Source of the DNA: a virus
Length of the DNA stretch: 64,000 nucleotides
IMG/VR virus record: IMGVR_UViG_3300028115_001816
Coordinates: 1-64,000 of that record
Strand: one strand, 5' to 3'
In this document: positions 8,083 to 17,764 of the stretch, in pieces
How positions within the stretch are numbered: position 1 is the stretch's first letter
Layout of the letters: every line of letters begins with the position of its first letter
The notes under the pieces: model-generated
What the model was told of the DNA's origin: nothing
Databases searched by the model: none
What the model saw: the letters and a program-made list of their open reading frames with translations, nothing else
Program-made: the position numbers and the translations under genes

Positions 8083-10701
8083 ATGGCAGTACCTCCAAAT
8101 AAAAAATTTCAAAATCCATCACCACAGGATTTAAGTTTATTCACAGAACCTGTTGATCGTATTAAAATACCTGCAGGTACAACTATAGCATATGCTAATG
8201 ATGCAATAGATAGAAATGTAGATTACAGTAAATCTGAAAATCCAGTGAATACAGATGGAATACCTAGAATTACTATATACCCTAATAATCAAGATTTTTC
8301 TGATTTTGCTGGACCAAATCCAAATAAAAAAGGCACACCTGAAGATATAGAGTACGGTGGATTCACTAATAATGATTTCAATGGACTTATGGGATCCAGA
8401 GATAGTGCAACCGGAGCAATTCCAGGATTAAATTCTAATAAAAAGCCTGTAAAAGTTTCAACAAGTAAAGATGCAGGCACTAACACAAAGGCAATCACAA
8501 AACCTTTTACTGAAAATTTAGCATCTGTGCCTATAGAACCAAGAGCAAACGAACTTAACCAGTATGCAAGTGTTTCTTATAATATTGCACTTTATATGAT
8601 GAACAGTAGAAGTTATGTTGATATAACAAAGTCTCCAAGCAATCCAAGTGATGCATTAAAATATCCAAATAGCCAACTCTTAATGCGTAGTGGTGGAGTT
8701 GGATTAGATCAAACAGATGGACAAGGTAATATTGTCAATGACTTTTCCAATGACTTTTTCATAGATGATCTAGAAATAAGTAATGTTGCAGTTGGGCCTA
8801 ATAAGTTTAGACATAATACAAATGCTACAGATATAAGATTTACTATAACTGAACCTCGAGGAGTAACACTATTGGAAAGGTTACAAAGGTTGGCTGGTAC
8901 TGTGTTAGTGACTACTAGAGAAAAGTATATTCATGCTCCATATCTTTTAGAAATAAAGTTTAAAGGATATAATCAAACTGGTAAGCCTGTGCCGACACTT
9001 AGTAAACCTAAATATATACCTATAAGAATTACAGATATGACATTTGAAGTAACAGCAAGTGGCACTCAATATCGTGTCACTGCAGTGCCTTTTTCTAATC
9101 AAGCATTAAAATCGATTGTTAGTACAATACCACATAATATTGAATTAACTGCAAAAACTGTTGGCGATATTTTTAATAGTGAAGTAACAAAAGTTGTTGA
9201 CGAATCAACTAAAATTAATAATACAAACCAAGGTATAGACGGACCTGCAGTTTCTCCATCATTAGTAAAAAGAACAAAAGTTAAAAATCTTGGAGAAATT
9301 TTAACTGATAGTCAAAAAACACGCACAGGAACACCCCCTCTATCAGGTAATGCTAAAACTATTATCTCAAAAAATGGTAAACCATATCAAGTACCTCCTC
9401 CTGCAGAAAAATATGATACTTATAATTTTTTAATTGCAGATGAGATTGCAAACGCAAAGTTAAATTTAGGTGACTTGTATGATGTGCTAAACACTCCTGT
9501 TCCTACTGATGGTGAAAAGAAGAATAAGAAAAAAACAGATCGTAGTCAGTTTGAAACATATGTTCAAGGTTTAACAAGGGGTGTAAAGTTAGATAAAGAT
9601 ACAGGTATTTTTAAAATAAACGCTGGTACAGATATTTCTAAGTTAATAAATTTAGTAATAATGCATAGTGATTACATGGATAAAAATATAGAAGAAAATC
9701 CAGATCAATATGCAAAGTCAGGTGATCCAATAAATTGGTTTTCAATTAGACCTGTAATACAAAGTGCTACTGGTAAAGGCGGAGGATACGATAGAAAAGA
9801 GGGCAGATACAAATATGATATAATGTTTGCAGTAGAAAAAGCTACTATATATTATCATGATTTTCCCTGGGCTAAGAAGAGTAAACCAATAGGACAAGGA
9901 TATCATAAAACCTATGATTATATTTTTAGCGGACAAAATACCCAAGTTTTAGATTTTCAACTAAAGTTTAACACTGCATTTTTACAGGTTATGACTGCTG
10001 GCACAGGAAGTCCTTTTGCAAACAAGTCTGCTACTGCACCTTTTACTCCTGTGCAAAAAGAAGTAGTTGATAGTATTGAGGGAAATACTACTAATGTTGC
10101 AGATAACATCACACGTAAACGAGCAAAAGATCTTTTTAGTAGTGTAATGAGCGATGGTGTTGATATGGTAAATTTAGACATGCAAATTGTAGGAGATCCT
10201 GCATGGATTCCAACAAGTGATGCGTATTGGCAGGACAAAGTACGCAAAGGTGAACAATATACACAGGCTTTTATGGAAGATGGTACGATAAATTACAATC
10301 TTTCACCGCCTTTCATACAAGTAAATTTAAAAACACCAACAGATTATAATGAAACTACAGGATTACAAGATCCTAGCAAAGCAATAAACAGTAGTTTTAG
10401 TGGTATATATCGTATAACACAAGTTGATAGTACATTCTCAGGAGGAGCATTTCAACAAAGGTTAACAGGACTAAGAGCACCTATGCAATCAGTAGCAGGA
10501 GGAGTTGCTCGTGATCCAAAACAAAATGAAACTGCAGAAAGAAATGCAGTAATAGATGAGTTTAGTGATAATGCTTTAAGTTACTTGCAAAAACAAGCAA
10601 AAGATTATAAAATGAAAGATGTTAGAGTCAAAATTCCTCATCCTAATGATAGTATACCATTGGGGTTAAATGATTATGACGAAACTGATACTTTTACATA
10701 G
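8083..10701 (+). CDS. probable baseplate hub structural protein
   Basis: 872 aa, unassigned but clearly structural by position between gp53 and gp5. A disordered polar N-terminus (to about residue 210) contains DFSDFAG at about residue 71. A beta domain follows with TITEPRGVTLLERL and APYLLEIKFKGYNQTGKP. The C-terminal part closes with GIYRITQVDSTFSGGAFQQR, the type of strand that ends gp27/gpD-like hub domains. T4 gp27 is not otherwise visible in the window, so this gene may fill that role; that is inference. Its N-terminal motif is shared with gp5 next door. Confidence 0.55.
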   Translation: MAVPPNKKFQNPSPQDLSLFTEPVDRIKIPAGTTIAYANDAIDRNVDYSKSENPVNTDGIPRITIYPNNQDFSDFAGPNPNKKGTPEDIEYGGFTNNDFNGLMGSRDSATGAIPGLNSNKKPVKVSTSKDAGTNTKAITKPFTENLASVPIEPRANELNQYASVSYNIALYMMNSRSYVDITKSPSNPSDALKYPNSQLLMRSGGVGLDQTDGQGNIVNDFSNDFFIDDLEISNVAVGPNKFRHNTNATDIRFTITEPRGVTLLERLQRLAGTVLVTTREKYIHAPYLLEIKFKGYNQTGKPVPTLSKPKYIPIRITDMTFEVTASGTQYRVTAVPFSNQALKSIVSTIPHNIELTAKTVGDIFNSEVTKVVDESTKINNTNQGIDGPAVSPSLVKRTKVKNLGEILTDSQKTRTGTPPLSGNAKTIISKNGKPYQVPPPAEKYDTYNFLIADEIANAKLNLGDLYDVLNTPVPTDGEKKNKKKTDRSQFETYVQGLTRGVKLDKDTGIFKINAGTDISKLINLVIMHSDYMDKNIEENPDQYAKSGDPINWFSIRPVIQSATGKGGGYDRKEGRYKYDIMFAVEKATIYYHDFPWAKKSKPIGQGYHKTYDYIFSGQNTQVLDFQLKFNTAFLQVMTAGTGSPFANKSATAPFTPVQKEVVDSIEGNTTNVADNITRKRAKDLFSSVMSDGVDMVNLDMQIVGDPAWIPTSDAYWQDKVRKGEQYTQAFMEDGTINYNLSPPFIQVNLKTPTDYNETTGLQDPSKAINSSFSGIYRITQVDSTFSGGAFQQRLTGLRAPMQSVAGGVARDPKQNETAERNAVIDEFSDNALSYLQKQAKDYKMKDVRVKIPHPNDSIPLGLNDYDETDTFT

Positions 10702-10721
10702 ACAATACATAGAGATATTTA

Positions 10722-13700
10722 ATGGCAGTAGATACAACAAGACAAGGCTCAAAAGGAGGCGATCCTCAATACAATCCAGAACTTCGAGGCGTAAGCGAAG
10801 AACGTGGTATTGTAGTTGGTATAGTCAAAGCAAATGTGCATGGTTCCCATATGGGTATTATACAAGTTTATATACCAGAAATGTCAACTGACGAAGAGGA
10901 TAAAAGTCAGTGGAGAACAGTTAGATATTGTACGCCTTTTTATAGTAGAGTAGACAGTACAGAAGGCGCAAATAACAAAAATCGTTATATTGATACCAAA
11001 ATGCCGTCGGGTATTGTAACTCCTCCACCTGATCTAGGCACTACTGTGCTTTGTTTCTTCCCACACGGCAAAAATAATGAAGGTTATTACTTTGCGTGTG
11101 TACCAGATACCTATATGATGCAAACTTTACCTGAACCTACTGTAGTAGAGGACTTTGAAAATGGACCATATGTAGGTGGTGAATTAAACGATAAGAAAAA
11201 TAACCCTAATGATATTGTAAATTGGAAACAACAACTAAGACCTGAAGATTTTATTACACAAAAGATTGTTAAGGAACAAGGTTTATTAAACGATAGAGTA
11301 AGAGGCCTTAATAATAGTAGTTATATGAGAGAATCTCCAAGTGAGATTATAGGCATAAGCAGTAAAGGACGAAGAATTACTGAAAGTGGCAAGGATTTTT
11401 TAAAAGAAAATGCTGCTGCACTAAAAAACCCTAATACTACAGATGAAAAAATATTAGAAGGACTATTAGGGCCTATTGCTAGACGAAAAGGACATAGTAT
11501 TGCTCTAGATGATGGCGATATAGAAGGAAATAGTAATCAAATACGTCTACGTACAAGTACAGGACATCAAATTTTACTCAATGACAGTGAAGGAATTATA
11601 TATGTAGGTAATTCTACTGGTAGTGTTTGGATAGAACTTGGAAATCAAGGCACAATGGATGTTTTTGCTAATGACAGTATAAACTTTCGTAGTAAAAATA
11701 TAAATTTTCACGCAGATGAAAACATAAAATTTCACAGTAAAGGGTATACACAACTTGTAAGTGAACAACAGATGCATTTACAATCAGGTGACGATTTTGT
11801 AGTAAGCAGTGAAGGCGATACAGGTATCACAACTAAAAAGTTTAGTGTAACTGCAAGTGGACAAATGAATTTAAGTGGAGGTGCTACTGCTAGTATAAAA
11901 GCAAGTGGTATTATGGCAGTAAGTGGGGCACTAGTAATGTTGCAAGGTCCTAGTTTAGGATCACAAAGTGCAAAACCAGTAAGACCACAGCAGAAATTAG
12001 ATGCAAAGTATGATGCTGCTCAAGGAAAGTATGTTCTTAATAGAGATAGTGTTACTACTACAACTGTAGACAGATTAGCAACACACGAACCTTTTGTTTC
12101 TCATGGCGAGAAAAACACAAGCACTGGTTACTCTGGAGGATTAGCAGGCGGTGGTGGTCTTGGTGCAGCTTTTAGTATTATAAGTACAGGTTTTCAGATA
12201 GCAAGTTCTTTACCACCGGGTACATTTGGTAATATTCCTGGCGCCGATTTCAGTGACTTTGCAGGAACAAATTTATTTGGCACAGATGTTAGTGATTTTG
12301 CAGGAAATAATCTTTTTGATAATATTGGTTTAGATGCCTTTGGCGGTGCAGGAGATGCAGTAATAGACTTCAGTGATTTTGCTACTGGCGGTTCTAGTAC
12401 CTTTTCACCTGGTTTCTTTACAGATGTTACAGATACATTTACGCAAATTTCTGATACAATAGGAAACAAAATACAGACTTTCACAGATGCAGTTGGTGAT
12501 ACAATCGGAAAATACGGAAATAGTATTACAGGTACAGATATTACTAGTCAAGATTTTCCTGGAATAGATGCTTTCGGAGGTGCTGGCACTAGTATAGGTG
12601 GACTTCAGGGTGACTTTAGTGATTTTTCAGCTATTTCTCCATCTATTGATAGTGTTGCAAGTGGTGGTACAGGTATAGGTTTTATAGATGATTTAGCAAA
12701 TTCAAATTTGGGCAAATTAGTAGTTGATGGCTCAGGTAAAATTGTAGACATTGCAAAAGAAGTAGCTGATCAATATCAGGCTGATTTGCCACAAATACAA
12801 AAAGGTTTACAAAAGTTAAGTGCAGTCAGTAGTATTGCTAGTGCTGCTGGTGTAAATGTATCTGGTGTAGATAAGTTGTCAGGATTTTTACTTGAACCCA
12901 AGATTGCAGGATTTGAGATTACTGATGTTGTAAAACAATTAGATACAGGATTTAGCATAGGTGACTTAGACAGTACAGATATGCAAGGCTTGGCGGCTGC
13001 AGTTGTAAAAGTATCAGGCAGTAATAACTCAAATAGTTTTATAAACAGTACAACTAAAGCAATGGGAAAATATGGATTTACTGTTGACCAATTAAAAGCA
13101 GCTGGTTATGTTAGACCGGAAGCAAAATTTAATGATCAATTGTTACAAAGTAGTGTGTGGACAGGAAAAGATAATATTAATAGCCATACCAAATTTTTAG
13201 CAAACGCTGGTATACAGGAGCAAACATACCAACAAGTTATTGCAAGTACATACCAAACACTAGTTAATAGTGGTGCAATCACACCTAATGATAAACCTAA
13301 GGAAATTATGGCAATGCTTGCCGGATCATCAATTAGTAATGCTGATATTGTAAAACAAGTTAGATTTGGTAATGCAACTATTGATGGACCAATTCGTAAT
13401 ACTACAGGAATTCCACAAAACGGTGATGTTTTAAGTTTTGTAAAAGATGCTATGCAAAAAGGCGGAGCCGCAAGTGACTTAGTCACAAATTTAAAGAATA
13501 AAAATGATACAGGTATACAAGATTTGTCAACACTTAAAGTATTTCAAGGCACTCTTAAAACAGGAGAAACACTAAGAAATATTAACGGTGTAAGTTATGT
13601 TGTTCCTGCTCCTGCTAATGATCCTTATTCTGGACCTAATGGTGGAAAGAAGAGAGATTTAGATCAAAGAATTGCTAAACTTGAGAAAGATAGATCTCAA

Positions 13701-13790
13701 TTAGTAAAAGATGGCAATGATGACAAAAATATAATAGAACGAATAAGCGATACTCTTAGTGATTTATATGCACAGAGAAACAATTTATAA
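10722..13790 (+). CDS. 5: gp5 baseplate hub/needle protein, VgrG-like
   Basis: 1022 aa. The N-terminus has the gp5 OB-fold sequence ERGIVVGIVKANVHGSHMG followed by IPEMS. Residues of about 270-420 form the triple-stranded beta-helix type repeats (QILLNDSEGIIYVGN, then short NFRSKNINFHADENIKF-like rungs) of gp5/VgrG spikes. No lysozyme domain is recognisable. A long low-complexity extension (about 480-660) carries DFSDFAG/DVSDFAG/DFSDFAT/DFSDFSA at about 509, 522, 549 and 631 and two DAFGGAG copies, then a helical C-terminus. T4 gp5 is 575 aa, so this is greatly extended. Role: membrane-puncturing spike at the hub. Confidence 0.8.
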   Translation: MAVDTTRQGSKGGDPQYNPELRGVSEERGIVVGIVKANVHGSHMGIIQVYIPEMSTDEEDKSQWRTVRYCTPFYSRVDSTEGANNKNRYIDTKMPSGIVTPPPDLGTTVLCFFPHGKNNEGYYFACVPDTYMMQTLPEPTVVEDFENGPYVGGELNDKKNNPNDIVNWKQQLRPEDFITQKIVKEQGLLNDRVRGLNNSSYMRESPSEIIGISSKGRRITESGKDFLKENAAALKNPNTTDEKILEGLLGPIARRKGHSIALDDGDIEGNSNQIRLRTSTGHQILLNDSEGIIYVGNSTGSVWIELGNQGTMDVFANDSINFRSKNINFHADENIKFHSKGYTQLVSEQQMHLQSGDDFVVSSEGDTGITTKKFSVTASGQMNLSGGATASIKASGIMAVSGALVMLQGPSLGSQSAKPVRPQQKLDAKYDAAQGKYVLNRDSVTTTTVDRLATHEPFVSHGEKNTSTGYSGGLAGGGGLGAAFSIISTGFQIASSLPPGTFGNIPGADFSDFAGTNLFGTDVSDFAGNNLFDNIGLDAFGGAGDAVIDFSDFATGGSSTFSPGFFTDVTDTFTQISDTIGNKIQTFTDAVGDTIGKYGNSITGTDITSQDFPGIDAFGGAGTSIGGLQGDFSDFSAISPSIDSVASGGTGIGFIDDLANSNLGKLVVDGSGKIVDIAKEVADQYQADLPQIQKGLQKLSAVSSIASAAGVNVSGVDKLSGFLLEPKIAGFEITDVVKQLDTGFSIGDLDSTDMQGLAAAVVKVSGSNNSNSFINSTTKAMGKYGFTVDQLKAAGYVRPEAKFNDQLLQSSVWTGKDNINSHTKFLANAGIQEQTYQQVIASTYQTLVNSGAITPNDKPKEIMAMLAGSSISNADIVKQVRFGNATIDGPIRNTTGIPQNGDVLSFVKDAMQKGGAASDLVTNLKNKNDTGIQDLSTLKVFQGTLKTGETLRNINGVSYVVPAPANDPYSGPNGGKKRDLDQRIAKLEKDRSQLVKDGNDDKNIIERISDTLSDLYAQRNNL

Positions 13791-13799
13791 GGAAGAGAG

Positions 13800-14171
13800 A
13801 TGGCAGTAGCAGTATACAAAGGTATTAGCACAGTAAATAACAATTTTGGAAGTATTAAATTAACCGATACTGATCTAATAAAGAGAGATTTGCTAAACCA
13901 CTTTGCAATACGCAAAGGTGAAAAACTAATGAATGCTGAATTTGGTACAAGCCTAAGAGATCTTATTATGGATCCATTAACAGAAGAAACTAAAGCATTG
14001 ATAGTTCAGGAAGTTGATGATGTAATAAAAAATGATCCAAGAGTCAGATCAGAGGGAGTTACTATTGATGAATATGAAGGTGGATTGCGTATTGAAATGG
14101 CAGTGAGATATGTCATTAACAATCAAGTAGAAAACCTAATGGTTAAGTTTGATAGGCCTACTGCAGAATAA
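13800..14171 (+). CDS. 25: gp25 baseplate wedge subunit
   Basis: 123 aa of the GPW/gp25 family, which joins the wedge to the sheath. Characteristic segments are LNHFAIRKGEKLMNAEFGTS, LRDLIMDPLTEETKALI and VDDVIKNDPRV. Length is close to the T4 protein (132 aa). A GGAAGAGAG Shine-Dalgarno sits directly upstream of the ATG. It lies between gp5 and gp6 as in other marine T4-like phages. Confidence 0.92.
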   Translation: MAVAVYKGISTVNNNFGSIKLTDTDLIKRDLLNHFAIRKGEKLMNAEFGTSLRDLIMDPLTEETKALIVQEVDDVIKNDPRVRSEGVTIDEYEGGLRIEMAVRYVINNQVENLMVKFDRPTAE

Positions 14172-14191
14172 TATACCTATATAATACAGTG

Positions 14192-14199
14192 AATAAATA
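14192..14199 (+). promoter_or_regulatory. late promoter element AATAAATA before gp6
   Basis: AATAAATA differs by one base from the T4 late TATAAATA and lies 25 bases before the gp6 ATG, in the 53-base gap after gp25. The same NATAAATA core precedes three other late genes here. Confidence 0.5.
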
Positions 14200-14224
14200 C
14201 TGCAATAGATAGGAATATTTAATA

Positions 14225-17200
14225 ATGGCTGCAAGTACAAGACAAGTAAATTTATTCGCTGCTGAAGACTGGAAAAAAGTCTACGAGACTTTTAGAGAAG
14301 CAGATTTTCAAAGTTATGATTACGAAACAATTCGTAAAAGTATGGTGGATTATATCCGCACATACTATCCTGAAGATTTCAACGATTTTATAGAATCAAG
14401 TGAATATATTGCACTTATAGATATGATTGCGTTCTTAGGACAATCATTAAGTTTCCGTGCAGACTTAAATGCTAGAGAAAACTTTTTAGAAACTGCTCAG
14501 CGTAGAGATAGCATCCTTAGATTAGCACGTATGCTAAACTACTATCCTAAACGTCAGCAGATTGCAAGAGGTTTTATAAAAGTTACTAGCGTAAGAACTA
14601 CAGAAGAAGTTACAGACAGTAATGGCAATAGTTTACGAGATACAGAAATAGTATGGGGAGATCCTACAAACAGTGATTTCTTAGAACAATTCACAACTAT
14701 TCTAAACAGTGCATTTGTAAGCACACAAAAATTTGGAAACCCTGCACTAAAAAATACTATTGGTGGTATTAATATAGAAGAATATCAATTAAGTCTTAAT
14801 GCAGGCACAATACCTGTTTATGATTTCAAAACAGTTGTTGGATCACAAAACTTAGAATTTGAATTAGTAAATGGAACATACAGTGGTAAAGATTTCTTGT
14901 ATGAACTACCTCCACAGCCTACCAGCACTACTAATATATTATATAGAAATGATAATAGAGGTTTTAATAGTGCTAACAATGGTTTCTTTTTCTACTTTAA
15001 ACAAGGTAGTTTACAGAGTGCAGACTTTACAATAGAGGAAAAATTACCTAATAGAACAGTAGAAATTGATGTAAACAACATTGATAACAATGATGTTTGG
15101 TTATATTCACTAGATGATCAAGGCAACGAAACTACACGTTGGGAAAAAGTGCCTGCTATTTCAGGTAACAACGTAATTTATAACAGCCTTAGTCAGCAGA
15201 ATAAAAATTTATTTACTGTGCGTAGTCGTGCAAATGATCAAATAAGTTTGGTTTTTGGTGATGACGTATTTGCAAATGTACCAGTAGGTGATTTTCGTGT
15301 ATATTTTAGAACAGGTGTTGGAACAACATATAAAATATCACCGGACGATATGCAAAATCTTCAGATTGTTATTCCATATGTAAGTCAAGTAAATCAAATT
15401 GAAAATTTAACAGTAAGTTTAAGTTTAACAACAACCGTTGCAAATGCAAGTGGTAGAGAAAACTTACGTGATGTAAAAGAGAAAGCACAACAACAATATT
15501 ATACACAAGATCGTATGATAACTGGAGAAGATTATCAGATCTTGCCGTACACAAAGTTTAGTAACATTATCAAATCTAAAGCAATTAATAGAACTGCCAG
15601 TGGAATAAGTCGTTATTTAGATGTTCGTGATACTACAGGAAAATATAGTAGTACTAACATAGTGGCAGAGGACGGTATATTTTATCGTACAGAAGATTTA
15701 CAAAATTTTCAATTTACTTTTGTAACAGATAGTGATATTAGTAATGTTATATCAACACAAGTAGAAAGAAATATTCTTAAAAAAGATAGTTTACACTATT
15801 ATCTCAAAAATTATGGTGGCACAGATGTCACAAGTTTAAATGCAGAATGGAATCTTACTACTAGTTCAAGTGGAACTTGCACAGGCTATTTTAAGAATGA
15901 TGCAGATGCTCCTCTCAAAATAGGAGATTTTACAAGTAGTAATTTGAAATTTGCTAAAGTTGGTGCATTGTTAAAATTTACTGCTCCTGCAGGAAAAGTT
16001 TTTGATGTAAACAACAATCTTATTACTGGAACAAGTGGTACAATTAATACAAAAGATTTTATATGGGCCAGTATTTCAGCAGTAGTAACTGATGGAACAA
16101 ATCAAGGTGTTGGAAATTTAGATACAGGACAAGGACCTGTCACACTTACAGAAGTAATACCAAGTGATGCAGTTTTAGATAAAGTAATTGCAGTTTGGAA
16201 TACAACTATTACTTCTGCAGTTAGAAATGAAATAATACAGGCGATTGGTGATTATAAAACATTTGGATTACGTTATGATTTGGATACACAGGCTTGGGTT
16301 ATTATTACAAATGCTAATTTAAATCAAGCAAATACTTTTAGTTTAGACAATGCAGGAAATACTAGTAGCACAGGATTAGATAACAGCTGGTTTTTTAAAT
16401 TTACAAATGATGGAAGCACATACACTGTAAATTATAGATCAACTAGTTATATTTTTGAAAGTAAACTTGAAACACGCTTTTATTTTGATAAAGATTTAAG
16501 TATATTTGACCCTAGAACTGGTAAAACAATCAAGGACAAGATTAATATTCTTAAAGTAAATTCTTTGCCAGATACAACAGGCAGTCTTGCAGTAGATTAT
16601 GCCATGCAAGTTGATGATGTAATTACAGAAACAGATGGTTACATTTTAACAAACAGAATAAAAGTTACATTTCCTGATATAGATAGTGATGGTGTAGTTG
16701 ACAATCCAGATGTGTTTGATATAATTGTTGCACCGGATGTAAACGCAACAACAAAAGTTGTTTTTTATGAGACAGATACAAGTAGTGGAGGTTATCTCAC
16801 TTATTCTGCAGTAGACGCAACTAGTATAGAGCAAAGATATACTACCCAGTCTGCAATAAATGAAGTAATTGCACAGTTTTCTAACGGACAAGTATTTTAT
16901 GCAAGTGCTGATGATAAATTTTACATACTAAGTGTTAGTGGAGCAAACGTAAAGAGTATTGCACAAACTACTGATTATGTAAAAAGAACTGGACGAGATC
17001 AACTATTATTTCAATATACACACAACAGTCCTAATAATAGACGTATTGATCCAAGTCCAAGTAATATAACTGACTTGTTTTTACTAACTAGACAATATGA
17101 CACCGACTATAGAAACTATATAACTGATATTACAGGCTCAGTACCAAAACCTGCTAATCCTACTACTAATGAATTGCGTGATCAATATGGATCACTTGAA

Positions 17201-17764
17201 TCTTATAAAAGTGTTAGTGATACTATAATTTTTAATGGTATTACTTATAGACCACTTTTTGGCGACAAAGCAGACGAAGAATTACAAGCAACTTTTAAAG
17301 TTGTGAAAAATAATAGTACACTAATTAGTGATTCCGAAATTAAAGAAAAAGTTATTGTTGCAATTAACAACTACTTTGCAATTGAAAATTGGGATTTTGG
17401 AGATGTCTTTTACTTTAGTGAATTGTCTGCATATCTTTATAATGCATTATCTCCTGACGTCCTTAGTATTTTAATTGTTCCTAAGTTATCTACTAGCAAC
17501 TTCGGAAGTTTATTTCAGATTCAAAGTCAAAGAGACGAAATACTAATAAGTGCAGCTACAGTCAATGATGTAGAAGTTATAGACGTTATTACTGCTAATA
17601 GCTTACAAGCATCAGGAAATATTGTTAATACTACTTCAACAAATCTAGTAACTGAAAGTGTTAGTGCAAACAGTACGAGCACTAGTGTAAGCACAACAAG
17701 CACTAGTGTAAGTTCATCTACAACTACTGTAAGTTCTAGTTCTAGTGGAGGTTATAGTTACTAA
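14225..17764 (+). CDS. 6: gp6 baseplate wedge subunit
   Basis: 1179 aa. The N-terminus is strongly gp6-like: DFQSYDYETIRKSMVDYI, then DMIAFLGQSLSFRADLNARE and RMLNYYPKRQQIARG. gp6 dimers form the continuous inner ring of the baseplate. T4 gp6 is 660 aa; the extra length is mid-protein beta-rich sequence plus a C-terminal Ser/Thr-only tail ending in GGYSY (last about 50 residues). An AGGA site precedes the ATG. Its stop overlaps the start of the giant downstream gene (TAATG). Confidence 0.9.
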   Translation: MAASTRQVNLFAAEDWKKVYETFREADFQSYDYETIRKSMVDYIRTYYPEDFNDFIESSEYIALIDMIAFLGQSLSFRADLNARENFLETAQRRDSILRLARMLNYYPKRQQIARGFIKVTSVRTTEEVTDSNGNSLRDTEIVWGDPTNSDFLEQFTTILNSAFVSTQKFGNPALKNTIGGINIEEYQLSLNAGTIPVYDFKTVVGSQNLEFELVNGTYSGKDFLYELPPQPTSTTNILYRNDNRGFNSANNGFFFYFKQGSLQSADFTIEEKLPNRTVEIDVNNIDNNDVWLYSLDDQGNETTRWEKVPAISGNNVIYNSLSQQNKNLFTVRSRANDQISLVFGDDVFANVPVGDFRVYFRTGVGTTYKISPDDMQNLQIVIPYVSQVNQIENLTVSLSLTTTVANASGRENLRDVKEKAQQQYYTQDRMITGEDYQILPYTKFSNIIKSKAINRTASGISRYLDVRDTTGKYSSTNIVAEDGIFYRTEDLQNFQFTFVTDSDISNVISTQVERNILKKDSLHYYLKNYGGTDVTSLNAEWNLTTSSSGTCTGYFKNDADAPLKIGDFTSSNLKFAKVGALLKFTAPAGKVFDVNNNLITGTSGTINTKDFIWASISAVVTDGTNQGVGNLDTGQGPVTLTEVIPSDAVLDKVIAVWNTTITSAVRNEIIQAIGDYKTFGLRYDLDTQAWVIITNANLNQANTFSLDNAGNTSSTGLDNSWFFKFTNDGSTYTVNYRSTSYIFESKLETRFYFDKDLSIFDPRTGKTIKDKINILKVNSLPDTTGSLAVDYAMQVDDVITETDGYILTNRIKVTFPDIDSDGVVDNPDVFDIIVAPDVNATTKVVFYETDTSSGGYLTYSAVDATSIEQRYTTQSAINEVIAQFSNGQVFYASADDKFYILSVSGANVKSIAQTTDYVKRTGRDQLLFQYTHNSPNNRRIDPSPSNITDLFLLTRQYDTDYRNYITDITGSVPKPANPTTNELRDQYGSLESYKSVSDTIIFNGITYRPLFGDKADEELQATFKVVKNNSTLISDSEIKEKVIVAINNYFAIENWDFGDVFYFSELSAYLYNALSPDVLSILIVPKLSTSNFGSLFQIQSQRDEILISAATVNDVEVIDVITANSLQASGNIVNTTSTNLVTESVSANSTSTSVSTTSTSVSSSTTTVSSSSSGGYSY

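Noticed and set aside
10670-10891. 73-aa plus-strand reading frame overlapping the gp5 start
   Set aside because: Very Arg/Ser/Tyr-rich out-of-frame product covering the hub stop and the gp5 start; no ribosome site; gp5 motif in the other frame is clear.
17550-17761. Ser/Thr-rich tail of gp6 as a separate repeat element
   Set aside because: It is continuous with gp6 and its codons vary; treated as a domain rather than a DNA repeat.
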